Positions 1 to 9,524 of a DNA stretch of 64,000 nucleotides are shown in pieces. Each line of letters opens with the position of its first letter. The stretch's first letter is position 1. The DNA lies in the NCBI RefSeq assembly GCF_029433105.1, contig NZ_JARNTW010000010.1, forward strand, positions 124,001 to 188,000, written 5' to 3'. A program made the translations under genes and the position numbers. The stretch is from Runella sp. MFBS21. Lineage in GTDB: Bacteria > Bacteroidota > Bacteroidia > Cytophagales > Spirosomataceae. The notes below the pieces were generated by a model. The model saw only the letters and a list, made by a program, of their open reading frames with translations. It was not told the origin of the DNA and did no database searches.

Positions 1-490
1 AATTGGAGTCGTTGATACGATCGGTAAGAGATTGGGCCGAAAATCCACCAAAAACCACTGAATGTATGGCACCAATGCGGGCACAAGCCAAAATCGCTAT
101 GGCAGCTTCGGGCACCATCGGAAGGTAAATACACACACGGTCTCCTTTCTGAACTCCATTGCGTTTGAGTACATTCGCAAATCGACACACTTGGTCATGG
201 AGCATTTTATAGGTAAGCGTTACGCTTGGATCAGAGGGGTCGTTGGGTTCCCAGATAATAGCAGGACGATTTCCTAATTCTCTGAGATGTCTATCGAGCG
301 CATTTTCGGTAATATTGGTTTTGCCACCTACAAACCACTTCACATTAGGCTCTTCAAAATTCCAGTCTAATACCCGCTTCCAAGGTTTATGCCATTTGAA
401 TTCTTGTGCTACTTCTGCCCAAAAGCCCTCAGGGTCTTCCACACTATGTTGATAGGCAGCTTGATAGTCTTCAAAAGTACGTATACGCAT
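1..490 (-). CDS. acs: Acetyl-CoA synthetase, N-terminal part (cut by window edge)
   Basis: Activates acetate with ATP and CoA to acetyl-CoA through an acetyl-adenylate. Only the first 163 or so residues are in the window. They begin [10 protein letters not shown] at ATG 490 and carry the N-terminal ACS domain ([21 protein letters not shown]) and the start of the AMP-binding domain ([28 protein letters not shown]). The same motifs occur in the neighbouring 638-residue ligase, so the two are paralogues. It lies 157 bp behind that gene on the same strand, at the downstream end of a fatty-acid uptake and sensing locus. The choice between acetate and another short acid cannot be settled from this part; the long N-terminal domain favours acetate. 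Confidence 0.9.
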   Translation of the reverse strand, partial: MRIRTFEDYQAAYQHSVEDPEGFWAEVAQEFKWHKPWKRVLDWNFEEPNVKWFVGGKTNITENALDRHLRELGNRPAIIWEPNDPSDPSVTLTYKMLHDQVCRFANVLKRNGVQKGDRVCIYLPMVPEAAIAILACARIGAIHSVVFGGFSAQSLTDRINDSN

Positions 491-647
491 GATTTATTGA
501 TGTTTTGGATTGATTAAGGTTAATGTAAGGAACGATTGGTGATGAAATGAGGGTCTAAAAATAGCAAAACATTTTCCCGATTGAGTGAAAAAAATATCAC
601 AAAATTGCTAAACAAGTATAGAAAAGTAGGCGAACTAGTGAGATTTT

Positions 648-2564
648 TTAGTGTCCAAAGCCTCTACCTATCTTCCGTTTTTGGAGGGCTTCGGCGATTT
701 CGCTCAAAATCGCAGGGTCGTCGATAGTGGAGGGAATACTATACGATTCGCCATCGGCAATTTGACGCATCACTTTTCTCAAAATCTTGCCCGAACGCGT
801 TTTGGGAAGACGCTTTACAATAAGTGTATTTCTAAAAAAAGCTACCGCACCGATTTGCTCTCGTACAATGGTCACTAGCTCAGTTTCAAGCGTATTTTCT
901 TCAATTTCTACTTTGTCTTTGAGTACCACAAACCCCACGGGACGTTGACCGCGCAACTCGTCGGCAATTCCTACTACGGCACATTCTGCCACGGCAGTAT
1001 GAGAGGCCACAAATTCTTCCATTTCGCCCGTTGAGAGTCGGTGCCCTGCCACATTGATGACATCATCGACTCGTCCCATGATATATACGTACCCGTCTTC
1101 ATCTTTATACCCGCCATCGCCTGAAAGATAATAGCCCGGAAATTTTGATAAATAAGACTGCTGAAAGCGGGGGTCGTCGTTCCACAACGTAGGTAGGCAG
1201 CCTGGCGGAAGCGGAAGCTTAATACATACATATCCTTCGTGTTTGGGCGGAAGGGGATGTCCCTCTTCGTCCAAAATCTGAACATCAAATCCACACACGG
1301 GCTTGGTAGCAGAGCCTGCTTTCACCGTAAACATTTCGACCCCGGTCATATTGGCAATCATAGGCCAGCCCGATTCGGTTTGCCACCAATGGTCGATGAT
1401 AGGCACTTTGGTGATTTGTTGGAGCCACTCTAAAGTAGGCGGGTCGCAGCGCTCTCCCGCCACAAATATTTGTTTTAGAGAACTAAGGTCATATTTTTGG
1501 AGATGCTCGGCGGTAGGGTCTTCTTTTTTGATAGCTCTAAAAGCAGTAGGCGCAGTAAAAAAAACTTTAACTCTATGCGCTGCTATGATGCGCCAGAAGG
1601 TGCCAGCATCGGGAGTACGTACTGGTTTTCCTTCAAACAAAATGGTAGTACAGCCCTGAATGAGAGGGGCATATACAATATATGAGTGACCCACTGCCCA
1701 GCCCAAATCTGAAGCGGCCCAATATACATCGCCAGGGGCTATATCATACACATATTCCATTGAAAATTTCATAGCTACAGCATGACCGCCATTGTCTCTG
1801 ACTATTCCTTTTGGCTTTCCTGTAGTGCCGGAGGTGTATAAAACATACAGAGGGTCGAGGGCACTTAATACGGCACATTCGGTAGGAGAGGCTTGTTGGA
1901 GGGCTTCCTCAAAATCGACATCTCGGTTGGTTTCCATGCTTGCGGTGGTCATGGGACGTTGCAGAATAAGACAATGAGGCGGCTTGAAGCTAGCTTGTCG
2001 AATGGCTTCATCGAGGAGTGGTTTATAAGGAACAACTCGGTCAAACTCAATACCACAGGAGGACGAAACAACAACTTTAGGACGGGTGTCGTCGATTCGA
2101 ATTGCTAATTCATGAGGTGCAAAACCGCCAAATACTACCGAATGAACCGCCCCCAACCGAGCACAAGCCAGCATAGTAAATGCTGCTTCGGGTACCATAG
2201 GCATATAAATGATGACGCAATCACCCTTTTGTACACCCAAATTGTGCAATGCGCCCGCTAGCTTCGCCACTTGGGTTTGAAGCTCACGATAAGTATATTT
2301 TTGAATTTGATGAGTGACAGGTGAGTCGTAAATGAGGGCTACTTGATCGGCACGGCCATTTTCTACATGATAGTCTATCGCTAAGTAGCAAGTATTGAGT
2401 TTGCCACCCTCAAACCACCGATAAAAGCCCTGTTCATTGGTAGTGAGGATTTGAGTGGGGAACTCATACCAAGCAATTTTAGCCGCTTGTTGGCTCCAAA
2501 AGGCCAAAGGATTAGCTAGACTGGCCTCATAGAAGTCAGCATACGATTGTATTGACGATTTCAT
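648..2564 (-). CDS. prpE: Propionate--CoA ligase-like acyl-CoA synthetase
   Basis: AMP-forming acyl-CoA synthetase of 638 residues, the usual length of PrpE/ACSS3 enzymes. The ACS N-terminal domain occupies about residues 1-60. The phosphate-binding motif YTSGTTGKPKG is near residue 240, the adenylate motif DHWWQTESGWP near 390, the hinge YYLSGDGGYKDEDGY near 475, and the C-terminal motif PKTRSGKILRK near 593 contains the catalytic lysine that is a known acetylation site in this family. The opening KSSIQSYADFYEASL and the FYRWFEGGKLNTCYLAID segment match propionyl-CoA synthetases better than Acs. It starts 24 bp after the receiver gene, so it probably shares its transcript. Substrate (propionate, acetate or butyrate) is inferred. 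Confidence 0.8.
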   Translation of the reverse strand: MKSSIQSYADFYEASLANPLAFWSQQAAKIAWYEFPTQILTTNEQGFYRWFEGGKLNTCYLAIDYHVENGRADQVALIYDSPVTHQIQKYTYRELQTQVAKLAGALHNLGVQKGDCVIIYMPMVPEAAFTMLACARLGAVHSVVFGGFAPHELAIRIDDTRPKVVVSSSCGIEFDRVVPYKPLLDEAIRQASFKPPHCLILQRPMTTASMETNRDVDFEEALQQASPTECAVLSALDPLYVLYTSGTTGKPKGIVRDNGGHAVAMKFSMEYVYDIAPGDVYWAASDLGWAVGHSYIVYAPLIQGCTTILFEGKPVRTPDAGTFWRIIAAHRVKVFFTAPTAFRAIKKEDPTAEHLQKYDLSSLKQIFVAGERCDPPTLEWLQQITKVPIIDHWWQTESGWPMIANMTGVEMFTVKAGSATKPVCGFDVQILDEEGHPLPPKHEGYVCIKLPLPPGCLPTLWNDDPRFQQSYLSKFPGYYLSGDGGYKDEDGYVYIMGRVDDVINVAGHRLSTGEMEEFVASHTAVAECAVVGIADELRGQRPVGFVVLKDKVEIEENTLETELVTIVREQIGAVAFFRNTLIVKRLPKTRSGKILRKVMRQIADGESYSIPSTIDDPAILSEIAEALQKRKIGRGFGH

Positions 2565-2588
2565 GATTTATGAAATATAAAGTGCTTA

Positions 2589-2972
2589 TTACAAGGTGCT
2601 TGTCGCAAGCGCATTTACCTTGGATACCATGTCACGGGTCGAAAATGGCTTGGGTATATACAAGTCTGCTCCCAACTCATATCCTTTTTGCAAATCGATT
2701 TCTCGACTTTTTGAACTCATAAAAACAACTTTGATGTGCTGGTACATTGGACTAGTTTTGATAAAAGTACATACCTCATAACCGTTGACTTTGGGCATCA
2801 TGATGTCCAATAAAACCACATCAGGAACTTCGCTACGAATGATGTCAAAAGCCTCTTCACCATCGCGAGCAATAAATACGCGATACCCTTCTTTTTTCAT
2901 CAAAAACTCCAACGACATCAAAATATTGGGTTCATCGTCTACTATTAATATTTTTATATGCTGGCGTGTCAT
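2589..2972 (-). CDS. Single-domain response regulator (receiver only)
   Basis: A receiver domain of 127 residues and nothing else. The acidic pair follows ILIVDDEPN, the phospho-acceptor Asp lies in VVLLDIMMPKVNGYE, the switch Ser is in VVFMSSKSR, and the conserved Lys in YIPKPFS. There is no DNA-binding output domain. Start ATG 2972 (MTRQHIKI) was chosen; an in-frame GTG at 2981 adds only three residues. It sits between the transporter-kinase hybrid gene (169 bp upstream) and the acyl-CoA synthetase (24 bp downstream), so the kinase is the likely phosphodonor. In the related CrbS/CrbR systems of proteobacteria the regulator has a LuxR-type HTH; here the output must be a protein-protein contact or a further phosphotransfer step. 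Confidence 0.9.
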   Translation of the reverse strand: MTRQHIKILIVDDEPNILMSLEFLMKKEGYRVFIARDGEEAFDIIRSEVPDVVLLDIMMPKVNGYEVCTFIKTSPMYQHIKVVFMSSKSREIDLQKGYELGADLYIPKPFSTRDMVSKVNALATSTL

Positions 2973-3141
2973 GCTAATCACATTTTCGGTAGAAACCTAC
3001 AATCGCTTCAGTGTCAATAATGGCGTAAAGTAGAAAATTAATTTTTTGAAAATAAAATTAAGTTGCAAAAGTGGTATAGATGCTGATTTCTTTGAGTAAA
3101 TATTTTGTAAAATGTTTATTGATAGTGCTTTTGAGTGGTTT

Positions 3142-5847
3142 TTAGGACATCATCGTAGGAATTTGAAAAGTAAAAACCGCCCCTTCACCTAAGGTACTTT
3201 GTACCTGAATGTCTCCTTTACATAGCTCAATGATTTTTTTTGAAATCGCTAGCCCAAGCCCACTGCCTTTGGCTTTGCGATTATGTTTTGACTCAGCTTG
3301 ATAGAATTTATCGAAGATGAGGGCTTGCAGTTCGGGACTGATACCGGGGCCATTGTCTTTGACGCTTATTAGTAAAATACCATTTTCTACTTTTGCCAAT
3401 ACTTCAATTAAACCATTTTGACTCGGGCAAAACTTAATAGCATTCGATAGAAGATTAATCAAAACTTGCATCAATCGGTCGTAATCGCTGTAGATATTGC
3501 CCAACGAACCTTGATAAGATGTTTTGATAATGATTTCTTTTTCTTTGGCCAACTGCTCAATTGAGTTAATAGATTCGGAGATGAGGGTCTGAATCGAAAA
3601 AGTCTCTTTAGAAAGCTGATAGCGTCCTGTTTCGTACCTTTCCAAATCCAACACCTGATTGACGAGTCGGGTGAGTCTATCAGATTCTTTGATGATGGTA
3701 GTCAAAAAATGCTGCTGTTGCGAAAGCTCCATATCAGGATTATCGTGGATGATTTCGGATAAGGCCCGAATGGAAGTCAGCGGAGTGCGGATTTCGTGGG
3801 TTACGGTCGATAAAAAATCATCTTTTTGCTGCTCAGATACTCTAAGTTTGTCATTAGCCTGTTTGAGTTGATGCGTCAAAGCTTCTAGTTCGCGAGATTT
3901 TCGGGTAAGCTCTTCATTGACGGTCTTCAGTTCTTGGGATGTTTTAAGAATATCAATTACTTCATCGACCGTGATACGTTCTTCCTTCGCCACAGAAGCC
4001 ACTACAATGCGAGCAGAGGCCGCACCAATGGCTCCGCTGAGCATTTTTTCGGCGTAGTTGACAAGCATGGGGTCAGCGTATTTGGTTTGGAGACTTAGTT
4101 TGTTGCGGCGAGCATAGAGCGTAAGCGCCCTTTCTGCGCGTGTTTTCCCAAAAAATTTGCTCATGAGTGTCACAATGTCGGTAATGAGGGCTTTTCCACG
4201 CCAAGCGACCGAGCGTTCATAAGAAGTATCATATTTGAAAATATCAACAAATAAAGCCGCTTGGTTGTGTTCAAGAGCACTTTGACCGAAATGAAGCGAA
4301 CCACATACATAAAAAATCAAATTGAAAAACAAGGACCAAAATACCCCATGAGAAAGATTGTCCATACTTTCAAGTCCAAAAAGGGCTTCTGGCCGTAACC
4401 AACTGATATGGGCAGGGCCATACGTTAAAAAATCAGTTGAAATAAAACCGTTTGAAACCATAGAAGGAATAATAAGGGTATAAAGCCATACTGTGCTTCC
4501 GGCCAAAATACCACCCATAGCACCTACAAGATTGGCTTTTTTCCAGAAAATCCCGCCTAAAGCAGCCGGGGCAAATTGGGCAACTGCTGCAAAAGAAACC
4601 ATCCCGACCGATACCAACGAGTACTTGTCGCTGACGTTTTTGTAATATAAATACGCCAATAAAATAATGACTCCGATAAATAGCCTACGGGCATTGAGTA
4701 CAAAACTCCCCCCGGAACTACCAAGCCCCTTTTGCCAGCTTGGGCGACCTACCAAAACAGGCATAAGCAGATTGTTGGTAAACATTACCGTAAGGGCAGT
4801 ACATTCTACAATAATCATACTGGTAGCTGCCGAAAAACCACCTAGATATGTTAAAAAGGCCAGTCCTTGTTGTTTGAAATGCAATGGTAAAGCAAGTAAA
4901 TAAGTATCAGAGGGGATTGTGTCGTTTCCGAAAATAAGCTTTCCGCTCAGGGCAATTGGCAAAACGAATATATTGATAATGAGCAAATAAAGCGGGAAAA
5001 GCCACTGCGCTTTGCGGAGATGATTTTCGTTGGTATTTTCTACTACCGTAAGTTGAAATTGACGTGGTAAAAACAAAATGGCAATCGCTGCCAATAAACA
5101 GTGCCAAAACCAGCTACCGGTTTGTTCTTGAGGTAAAACAAAGAGTTTTTGGAGGTCAGGTACTTCGGCAGCGCGTGAGAATATATCCGTAAAACCGTTG
5201 AAAAGCCCAAAGGTTACGAATAGCCCTACGGCAATAAAAGTGAATAATTTGATCAATGACTCAAAAGCAATCGCCGCTACAAGGCCCTCATGTCGCTCGT
5301 TGGCTTCGAGTTTGCGGGTTCCAAACAAAATGGTGAAAATAATGAGGGCTAAGGCAATATAAAATGATTGGTCTGACCAAAACGACTGTGTAGCCAAAGG
5401 CTGATGCCCTGATAAAATCGAGAAACTTATCGTAATAGCTTTGAGCTGAATCGAAATATAAGGTACAATCCCCAACAAACACACCAAAGTCACGATGCCG
5501 CCTAAGGCCCGATTTTTGCCATAACGGGCCGAAATAAAATCGGCAATGCTCGTGATTCGCTGAACTTTACAAATCCGAATGATTTTTCTGAAAATGACCC
5601 ACCAAAGAGGAATCAGAAAAGTAGGGCCGATGTACACACTTAAAAAATCAGGGCCACTTTCGGCGGCTCGCCCTACACTACCGTAAAAAGTCCAAGCAGT
5701 ACAATAGACGGCCAATGATAAAGCATAGACATAGGGGTTGTTGACGATACTTCGATGTGCTACTGCACGACGCTCGGCCCAGTTGGCAATACCAAACAAT
5801 ACCAACAGATAAATCAGAGACAATGTAATAATCCACAAACTACTCAT
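3142..5847 (-). CDS. Sodium:solute symporter-histidine kinase hybrid (CbrA/CrbS-like)
   Basis: Fusion of an SLC5-type transporter with a sensor kinase, 901 residues from ATG 5847. About 13 hydrophobic segments fill roughly residues 1-560, with NLVGAMGGILAGSTVW among them. A linker with a coiled coil (ELKTVNEELTRKSRELEAL) leads to the HisKA motif THEIRTPLTSIRA near residue 680, N box NLLSNAIKF, G1 VKDNGPGIS, F box IFDKFYQAE and G2 KGSGLGLAIS. The start at 5847 overlaps the preceding small gene by 8 bp, which suggests translational coupling; an upstream TTG at 5886 is less likely. Kinases of this build control acetate or amino-acid use (acs, cbrB regulons), and the flanking acyl-CoA synthetases point to short-chain fatty acids as signal. 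Ligand and transport activity are inferred. Confidence 0.88.
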   Translation of the reverse strand: MSSLWIITLSLIYLLVLFGIANWAERRAVAHRSIVNNPYVYALSLAVYCTAWTFYGSVGRAAESGPDFLSVYIGPTFLIPLWWVIFRKIIRICKVQRITSIADFISARYGKNRALGGIVTLVCLLGIVPYISIQLKAITISFSILSGHQPLATQSFWSDQSFYIALALIIFTILFGTRKLEANERHEGLVAAIAFESLIKLFTFIAVGLFVTFGLFNGFTDIFSRAAEVPDLQKLFVLPQEQTGSWFWHCLLAAIAILFLPRQFQLTVVENTNENHLRKAQWLFPLYLLIINIFVLPIALSGKLIFGNDTIPSDTYLLALPLHFKQQGLAFLTYLGGFSAATSMIIVECTALTVMFTNNLLMPVLVGRPSWQKGLGSSGGSFVLNARRLFIGVIILLAYLYYKNVSDKYSLVSVGMVSFAAVAQFAPAALGGIFWKKANLVGAMGGILAGSTVWLYTLIIPSMVSNGFISTDFLTYGPAHISWLRPEALFGLESMDNLSHGVFWSLFFNLIFYVCGSLHFGQSALEHNQAALFVDIFKYDTSYERSVAWRGKALITDIVTLMSKFFGKTRAERALTLYARRNKLSLQTKYADPMLVNYAEKMLSGAIGAASARIVVASVAKEERITVDEVIDILKTSQELKTVNEELTRKSRELEALTHQLKQANDKLRVSEQQKDDFLSTVTHEIRTPLTSIRALSEIIHDNPDMELSQQQHFLTTIIKESDRLTRLVNQVLDLERYETGRYQLSKETFSIQTLISESINSIEQLAKEKEIIIKTSYQGSLGNIYSDYDRLMQVLINLLSNAIKFCPSQNGLIEVLAKVENGILLISVKDNGPGISPELQALIFDKFYQAESKHNRKAKGSGLGLAISKKIIELCKGDIQVQSTLGEGAVFTFQIPTMMS

Positions 5848-6049
5848 CGTTGGTATCTTGTTTGGGTTGGCGTACAAGCCAAGCAATGATTAAAATGATA
5901 CCCAACCAACCTCCAAAAAGAAAGACATAAAAGACTGGAATTCCGCTTATAAAGGCGCCGTAATTATATATCGACAAAAGGGGCGTGTTGAAGATCGCCA
6001 TCGTCAATATACATAAAGAGGCCAACAGTAATTCGCGGTTACGATTCAT
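5840..6049 (-). CDS. Small two-helix membrane protein preceding symporter-kinase
   Basis: A 69-residue protein with two hydrophobic segments (about residues 8-30 and 36-62) joined by a short loop and ending in a charged tail RQPKQDTNDE. The stop codon lies inside the start of the symporter-kinase gene (8-bp overlap), so the two are almost certainly co-translated. Solute:sodium symporters of several families have a small membrane subunit encoded just upstream, and this protein fits that position and size; no family could be named with certainty. Its likely role is assembly or stability of the sensor-transporter. Confidence 0.75.
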   Translation of the reverse strand: MNRNRELLLASLCILTMAIFNTPLLSIYNYGAFISGIPVFYVFLFGGWLGIILIIAWLVRQPKQDTNDE

Positions 6050-6154
6050 GAAAAAGGGACATGTTTGAATTTAAAACCAAAGGAAGAGGGTTAAAAAATG
6101 GTTGTCGAAGATATATTTCACCCCAACAACCATCCATACTACTAAACCCTAAAC

Positions 6155-6379
6155 CTAATTTTGATTATCGTATTCGCCTTTGAGGGCATAAACTCCAAAA
6201 GTGGCCAAACTTCCTACAATCAGCGGGCATAAAATGAAAGTATAAATTCCGGCGGGAATCAAATCTTCCGATTTGCCAGTACTAAACTTTGGAAGGGCCT
6301 GATTGATTAAAAGATAGTATCCTGCGGCAGCTCCCACGAGGAGCCAAAGTACACCGGCAAGTCTTTTTATTGTGTTCAT
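6155..6379 (-). CDS. Small membrane protein, DUF6814-like
   Basis: A 74-residue protein from ATG 6379 (MNTIKRLAGVLWLL); an in-frame TTG at 6397 would add six residues. It has two hydrophobic stretches (about residues 6-27 and 45-66) and the C-terminal GVYALKGEYDNQ. The pattern resembles a Bacteroidota family (DUF6814, named from memory) that is encoded directly after MHS-family transporters. Here it lies 82 bp behind such a transporter and 105 bp ahead of the next small membrane gene. A helper role for the transporter is inferred from context alone. Confidence 0.7.
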   Translation of the reverse strand: MNTIKRLAGVLWLLVGAAAGYYLLINQALPKFSTGKSEDLIPAGIYTFILCPLIVGSLATFGVYALKGEYDNQN

Positions 6380-6461
6380 TGTATTGTCGTTTTTCAAAAA
6401 ATAGATGAAATGATTTTAAAAAAGCTTTTGTGAATCAGCCTTTGGGTCTCAAAAAGTGGTA

Positions 6462-8060
6462 TTAGTCATTTACATTCCGGTCTTTGCCATTGATGTACAA
6501 CAACCCAATCACAAAGCAAATCCCCGCTATCACAATAGGATACCAAAGACCTTCCAAATAAGGTGCGGCGTACGGAACAGCTTGACCAGCGGCAGTGGCT
6601 GTTTCGTTGGCTTTGCCCGCCGATGCCACGAGAGCAGTAGCAATAGTAGGTAACAATCCTCCAAAAACTCCATTGCCCACGTGATAAGGCAACGACATAG
6701 AAGTGTAACGAATGCGCGTCGGAAACATTTCTACTAAGAATGCCGCGATAGGGCCATATACCATGGTGACAAAAATCACTTGAATGAATACCAGCCATAT
6801 CAAGGTCCATTTGTCGCTGTCGTTGATCGTAACGGTCTTCTTAATTTCGGGCTTAGGAGCGTCGGCAGCAGCAACGGCTAAGATTTTCTCAATCTTTTTT
6901 TCTTCGTATTTAGTGCCGTCTGTAAATTCTTTCTTGGTGGTAGTCGTAATCAATGAATCTTTCGTAGCCACGCCATCCTTTACCTCCAATTTGCGAGATA
7001 CTTCAATACTCGTCTTGTCGGTGATTTCCGTTTTATTTTTAAAGTTGGTGGTTTGGTACATTTTTTCGTAAATCGTACGATACGATAAAATCGCAATGAG
7101 CATCCCCGCTAGCATAATACCCTTACGACCAATCTTGTCGGAAAGCCATCCAAAGAATACGAAGAAGGGCGTTCCCAATACCAAAGCATAGGTCATGAGT
7201 TCGTTGGATTGCTGAAGGTCTATTGCCATTACTTTTTGAAGAAAACTCAACGCATAAAACTGCCCCGTGTACCATACCACGCCTTGTCCCATGGTAGCAC
7301 CTAGTAAGGCGAGAAGCACAAATTTGAAGTTGTAGCGATTCCCAAAAGATTCTTTCAGGGGATTGGTCGAAGTCTTTCCTTCTGCTTTGGCTTTGGCAAA
7401 AAGGGGAGACTCGTGCATATTTTTACGAATCAACACCGATACATACACCATGAGGATAGATACCAAAAAAGGTACCCGCCAGCCCCAATCGGCAAAAGCT
7501 TCTTTGGACATACTGTTTTGGGTCACTTGAATCACGATGAGCGATACAAACAAACCGGCGGTAGCCGTAATCTGGATCCATGAAGTCCAAAAGCCTCGTT
7601 TGTCGGCAGGGGAGTGCTCGGCTACGTAGGTAGCAGCTCCTCCATATTCTCCTCCTAGCGCGAGCCCTTGTAAGAGCCTCAGTAAAAGTACTAAAGTAGG
7701 TGCCAAAAAACCGATGGTTTCGTAGCTAGGAATCAACCCAATCATAAAAGTAGCCCCTCCCATCAGAAGTAGCGTGACCATGAAGGTGTATTTGCGGCCA
7801 ATCAAATCACCAAGCCGCCCAAAGAAAATAGCGCCAAAAGGCCGCACCACAAATCCAGCAGCGAAGGTGGCTAGGGTAGAAAGGAAGGCGGCGGTGGGAT
7901 TGCCATCCGGAAAAAATTTGGTAGCGATAATGGTAGCCAAGCTTCCGAATATGTAGAAGTCGTACCATTCGATCATCGTTCCTACCGATGAGGCGCCGAT
8001 GATTGCGGCTAGGCTTTGCTTTTTCTGCCCTTTTTCGGCAGCGCTTGCAGTTTCAGACAT
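6462..8060 (-). CDS. MHS-family MFS transporter
   Basis: Major facilitator of the metabolite:H+ symporter (ProP/KgtP/ShiA-like) group, 532 residues. The signature MIEWYDFYIFGSLA is near residue 28, motif A FFGRLGDLIGRKYT near 79, the loop motif ALGGEYGGAATYVAEH near 137, and a second motif A GWLSDKIGRKG in the second half. A hydrophilic insertion of about 85 residues, rich in Lys, Thr and Glu, lies between the predicted TM9 and TM10; many MHS relatives carry an extracytoplasmic insert there. It is 84 bp downstream of a porin and upstream of the sensor kinase and acyl-CoA synthetases, so a carboxylate such as acetate or propionate is the probable cargo. Substrate is inferred. Confidence 0.85.
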   Translation of the reverse strand: MSETASAAEKGQKKQSLAAIIGASSVGTMIEWYDFYIFGSLATIIATKFFPDGNPTAAFLSTLATFAAGFVVRPFGAIFFGRLGDLIGRKYTFMVTLLLMGGATFMIGLIPSYETIGFLAPTLVLLLRLLQGLALGGEYGGAATYVAEHSPADKRGFWTSWIQITATAGLFVSLIVIQVTQNSMSKEAFADWGWRVPFLVSILMVYVSVLIRKNMHESPLFAKAKAEGKTSTNPLKESFGNRYNFKFVLLALLGATMGQGVVWYTGQFYALSFLQKVMAIDLQQSNELMTYALVLGTPFFVFFGWLSDKIGRKGIMLAGMLIAILSYRTIYEKMYQTTNFKNKTEITDKTSIEVSRKLEVKDGVATKDSLITTTTKKEFTDGTKYEEKKIEKILAVAAADAPKPEIKKTVTINDSDKWTLIWLVFIQVIFVTMVYGPIAAFLVEMFPTRIRYTSMSLPYHVGNGVFGGLLPTIATALVASAGKANETATAAGQAVPYAAPYLEGLWYPIVIAGICFVIGLLYINGKDRNVND

Positions 8061-8144
8061 TACTTTAAAAAAGTTAAGGTGTTATAAAAAATAGTAAGGG
8101 TTTTTGAGTATGATTTTACTTAGCTTAAATGCGACTCTAGTTTC

Positions 8145-9524
8145 CTAAAGGTACGTTTGAAATTGAATAATAAACTCTCCTTTACTGCCATCTATCTTAT
8201 CTTTAGCAATATAAATAGGGCGAGTAGAATACTGGAGAGTGATTTTGGAATGATGTCCTTCAAGATAAAAATTAGTCCCCAAATCATAGTAGTTGCCACT
8301 TTTGCTGAGAGCTTCGAGTTTTTTCCAAGTATAAGCGCCAAAGGGCTGTATTCTTACTTTAGGCTTTTCGCTGCTTTTGGGTAATACTATCCCTGCTTGT
8401 GTATAAAACATGGTGCCCGTACCGAGTAACGGGCGGGCATTGCCAGCTCCTGCTAGTGCTTTTTGTCCTTCAAATTTAGGGTCTAAGGTACCTACATTCA
8501 TGATACCCGCATTTCTGATATAGTTGGGGCCAAAGTTGTATTTATAAATACCGCTGTAAAGAGTTAAGGCCGTATTTTTTTCTTTTTTGCCAATTGGCAT
8601 GTCCAAAAAGGCATCGACCGACATCAAACTGATATTATGTTTCTGCGCGATTCCATTTTTTAGACTTTGGGTGCCTTGGGGTTGATTATAAAATCCCGCG
8701 CCAATATTAAACACGCGCTTGGTTCCTACATAGGAGCCTACTTTGAATGGCAACACATTGGACTCTTGATCAAAAAATTGATATTCTAAATAGCCTGCAG
8801 TAGAAGTTTTGCTGACTCCGTTGTTGTCTACTGCGACTCCCTCTACAGGTGTTATGTTGGTTGCAAAAGGCTTGTTGAGACTCAAACGGTACTCAAATTT
8901 ATTGGCTTTCCCTTTCAAAAATACGCCAAACATCCGAGCAAATTGGTCTGAATTTTCGATAGTTGCCCACGTAAAAACGGGCGAATCTACGGTCATAAAA
9001 TTGAGTGTGCTATGCATTGTCATGCGGCTTAAGCCTAAATAATAGTGTAAGCCTGCTCCAAACGACATTGAAAAAGGATTCGCTTTTTTGGTATCAGGAT
9101 TAAGGGCAGGAATGATAGCATATTCACCCCAAAAATCATGAAAAAACAATTCTGGTTTTTTGCCTTGTCCGTAGCCTCCTGTACCCGAGGTTCCGGGGGC
9201 ACCGCCGTTCAAAAAAGTTTGATTGTTGATACCAAAATGGGCTAAAACCATAAATCGAGGGTTCATTTGAGCTTGAACGAGCATCCGAAGCCGGCGAGCC
9301 CCAATGTCGAAGGTATTGTTTTGACTTACGCCATTGACAAGCGTACCGGGGTTGTTCTGAACAGAACGCATCCAAATTTGACTCCAAGTGATGAGACGCA
9401 CGTATTTGGTGCCTTCGGGATTTACGTTTAGTTTCATTCCCGCGCCATAGTCCGAAGAGCCTTGGGCTTGTACGCCAGTAGCGTACCCCAAAACAGTAGC
9501 TATTGCAAAAATTGTTTTTTTCAT
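8145..9524 (-). CDS. Outer-membrane porin-like beta-barrel
   Basis: 459 residues with a signal peptide (MKKTIFAIATVLGYATGVQAQ, cleavage after about residue 20). The mature part is rich in alternating aromatic and polar strands and ends in an aromatic-containing strand (GEFIIQFQTYL), as barrel proteins do. The segment FDIGARRLRMLVQAQMNPRF recalls phosphate-selective porin-like (OprO/OprP) barrels, but the match is by eye. It is the first gene of the minus-strand fatty-acid locus, so it may be the outer-membrane entry route for the acid handled by the MHS transporter downstream. The 417 bp upstream of it must hold the promoter. Confidence 0.78.
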   Translation of the reverse strand: MKKTIFAIATVLGYATGVQAQGSSDYGAGMKLNVNPEGTKYVRLITWSQIWMRSVQNNPGTLVNGVSQNNTFDIGARRLRMLVQAQMNPRFMVLAHFGINNQTFLNGGAPGTSGTGGYGQGKKPELFFHDFWGEYAIIPALNPDTKKANPFSMSFGAGLHYYLGLSRMTMHSTLNFMTVDSPVFTWATIENSDQFARMFGVFLKGKANKFEYRLSLNKPFATNITPVEGVAVDNNGVSKTSTAGYLEYQFFDQESNVLPFKVGSYVGTKRVFNIGAGFYNQPQGTQSLKNGIAQKHNISLMSVDAFLDMPIGKKEKNTALTLYSGIYKYNFGPNYIRNAGIMNVGTLDPKFEGQKALAGAGNARPLLGTGTMFYTQAGIVLPKSSEKPKVRIQPFGAYTWKKLEALSKSGNYYDLGTNFYLEGHHSKITLQYSTRPIYIAKDKIDGSKGEFIIQFQTYL

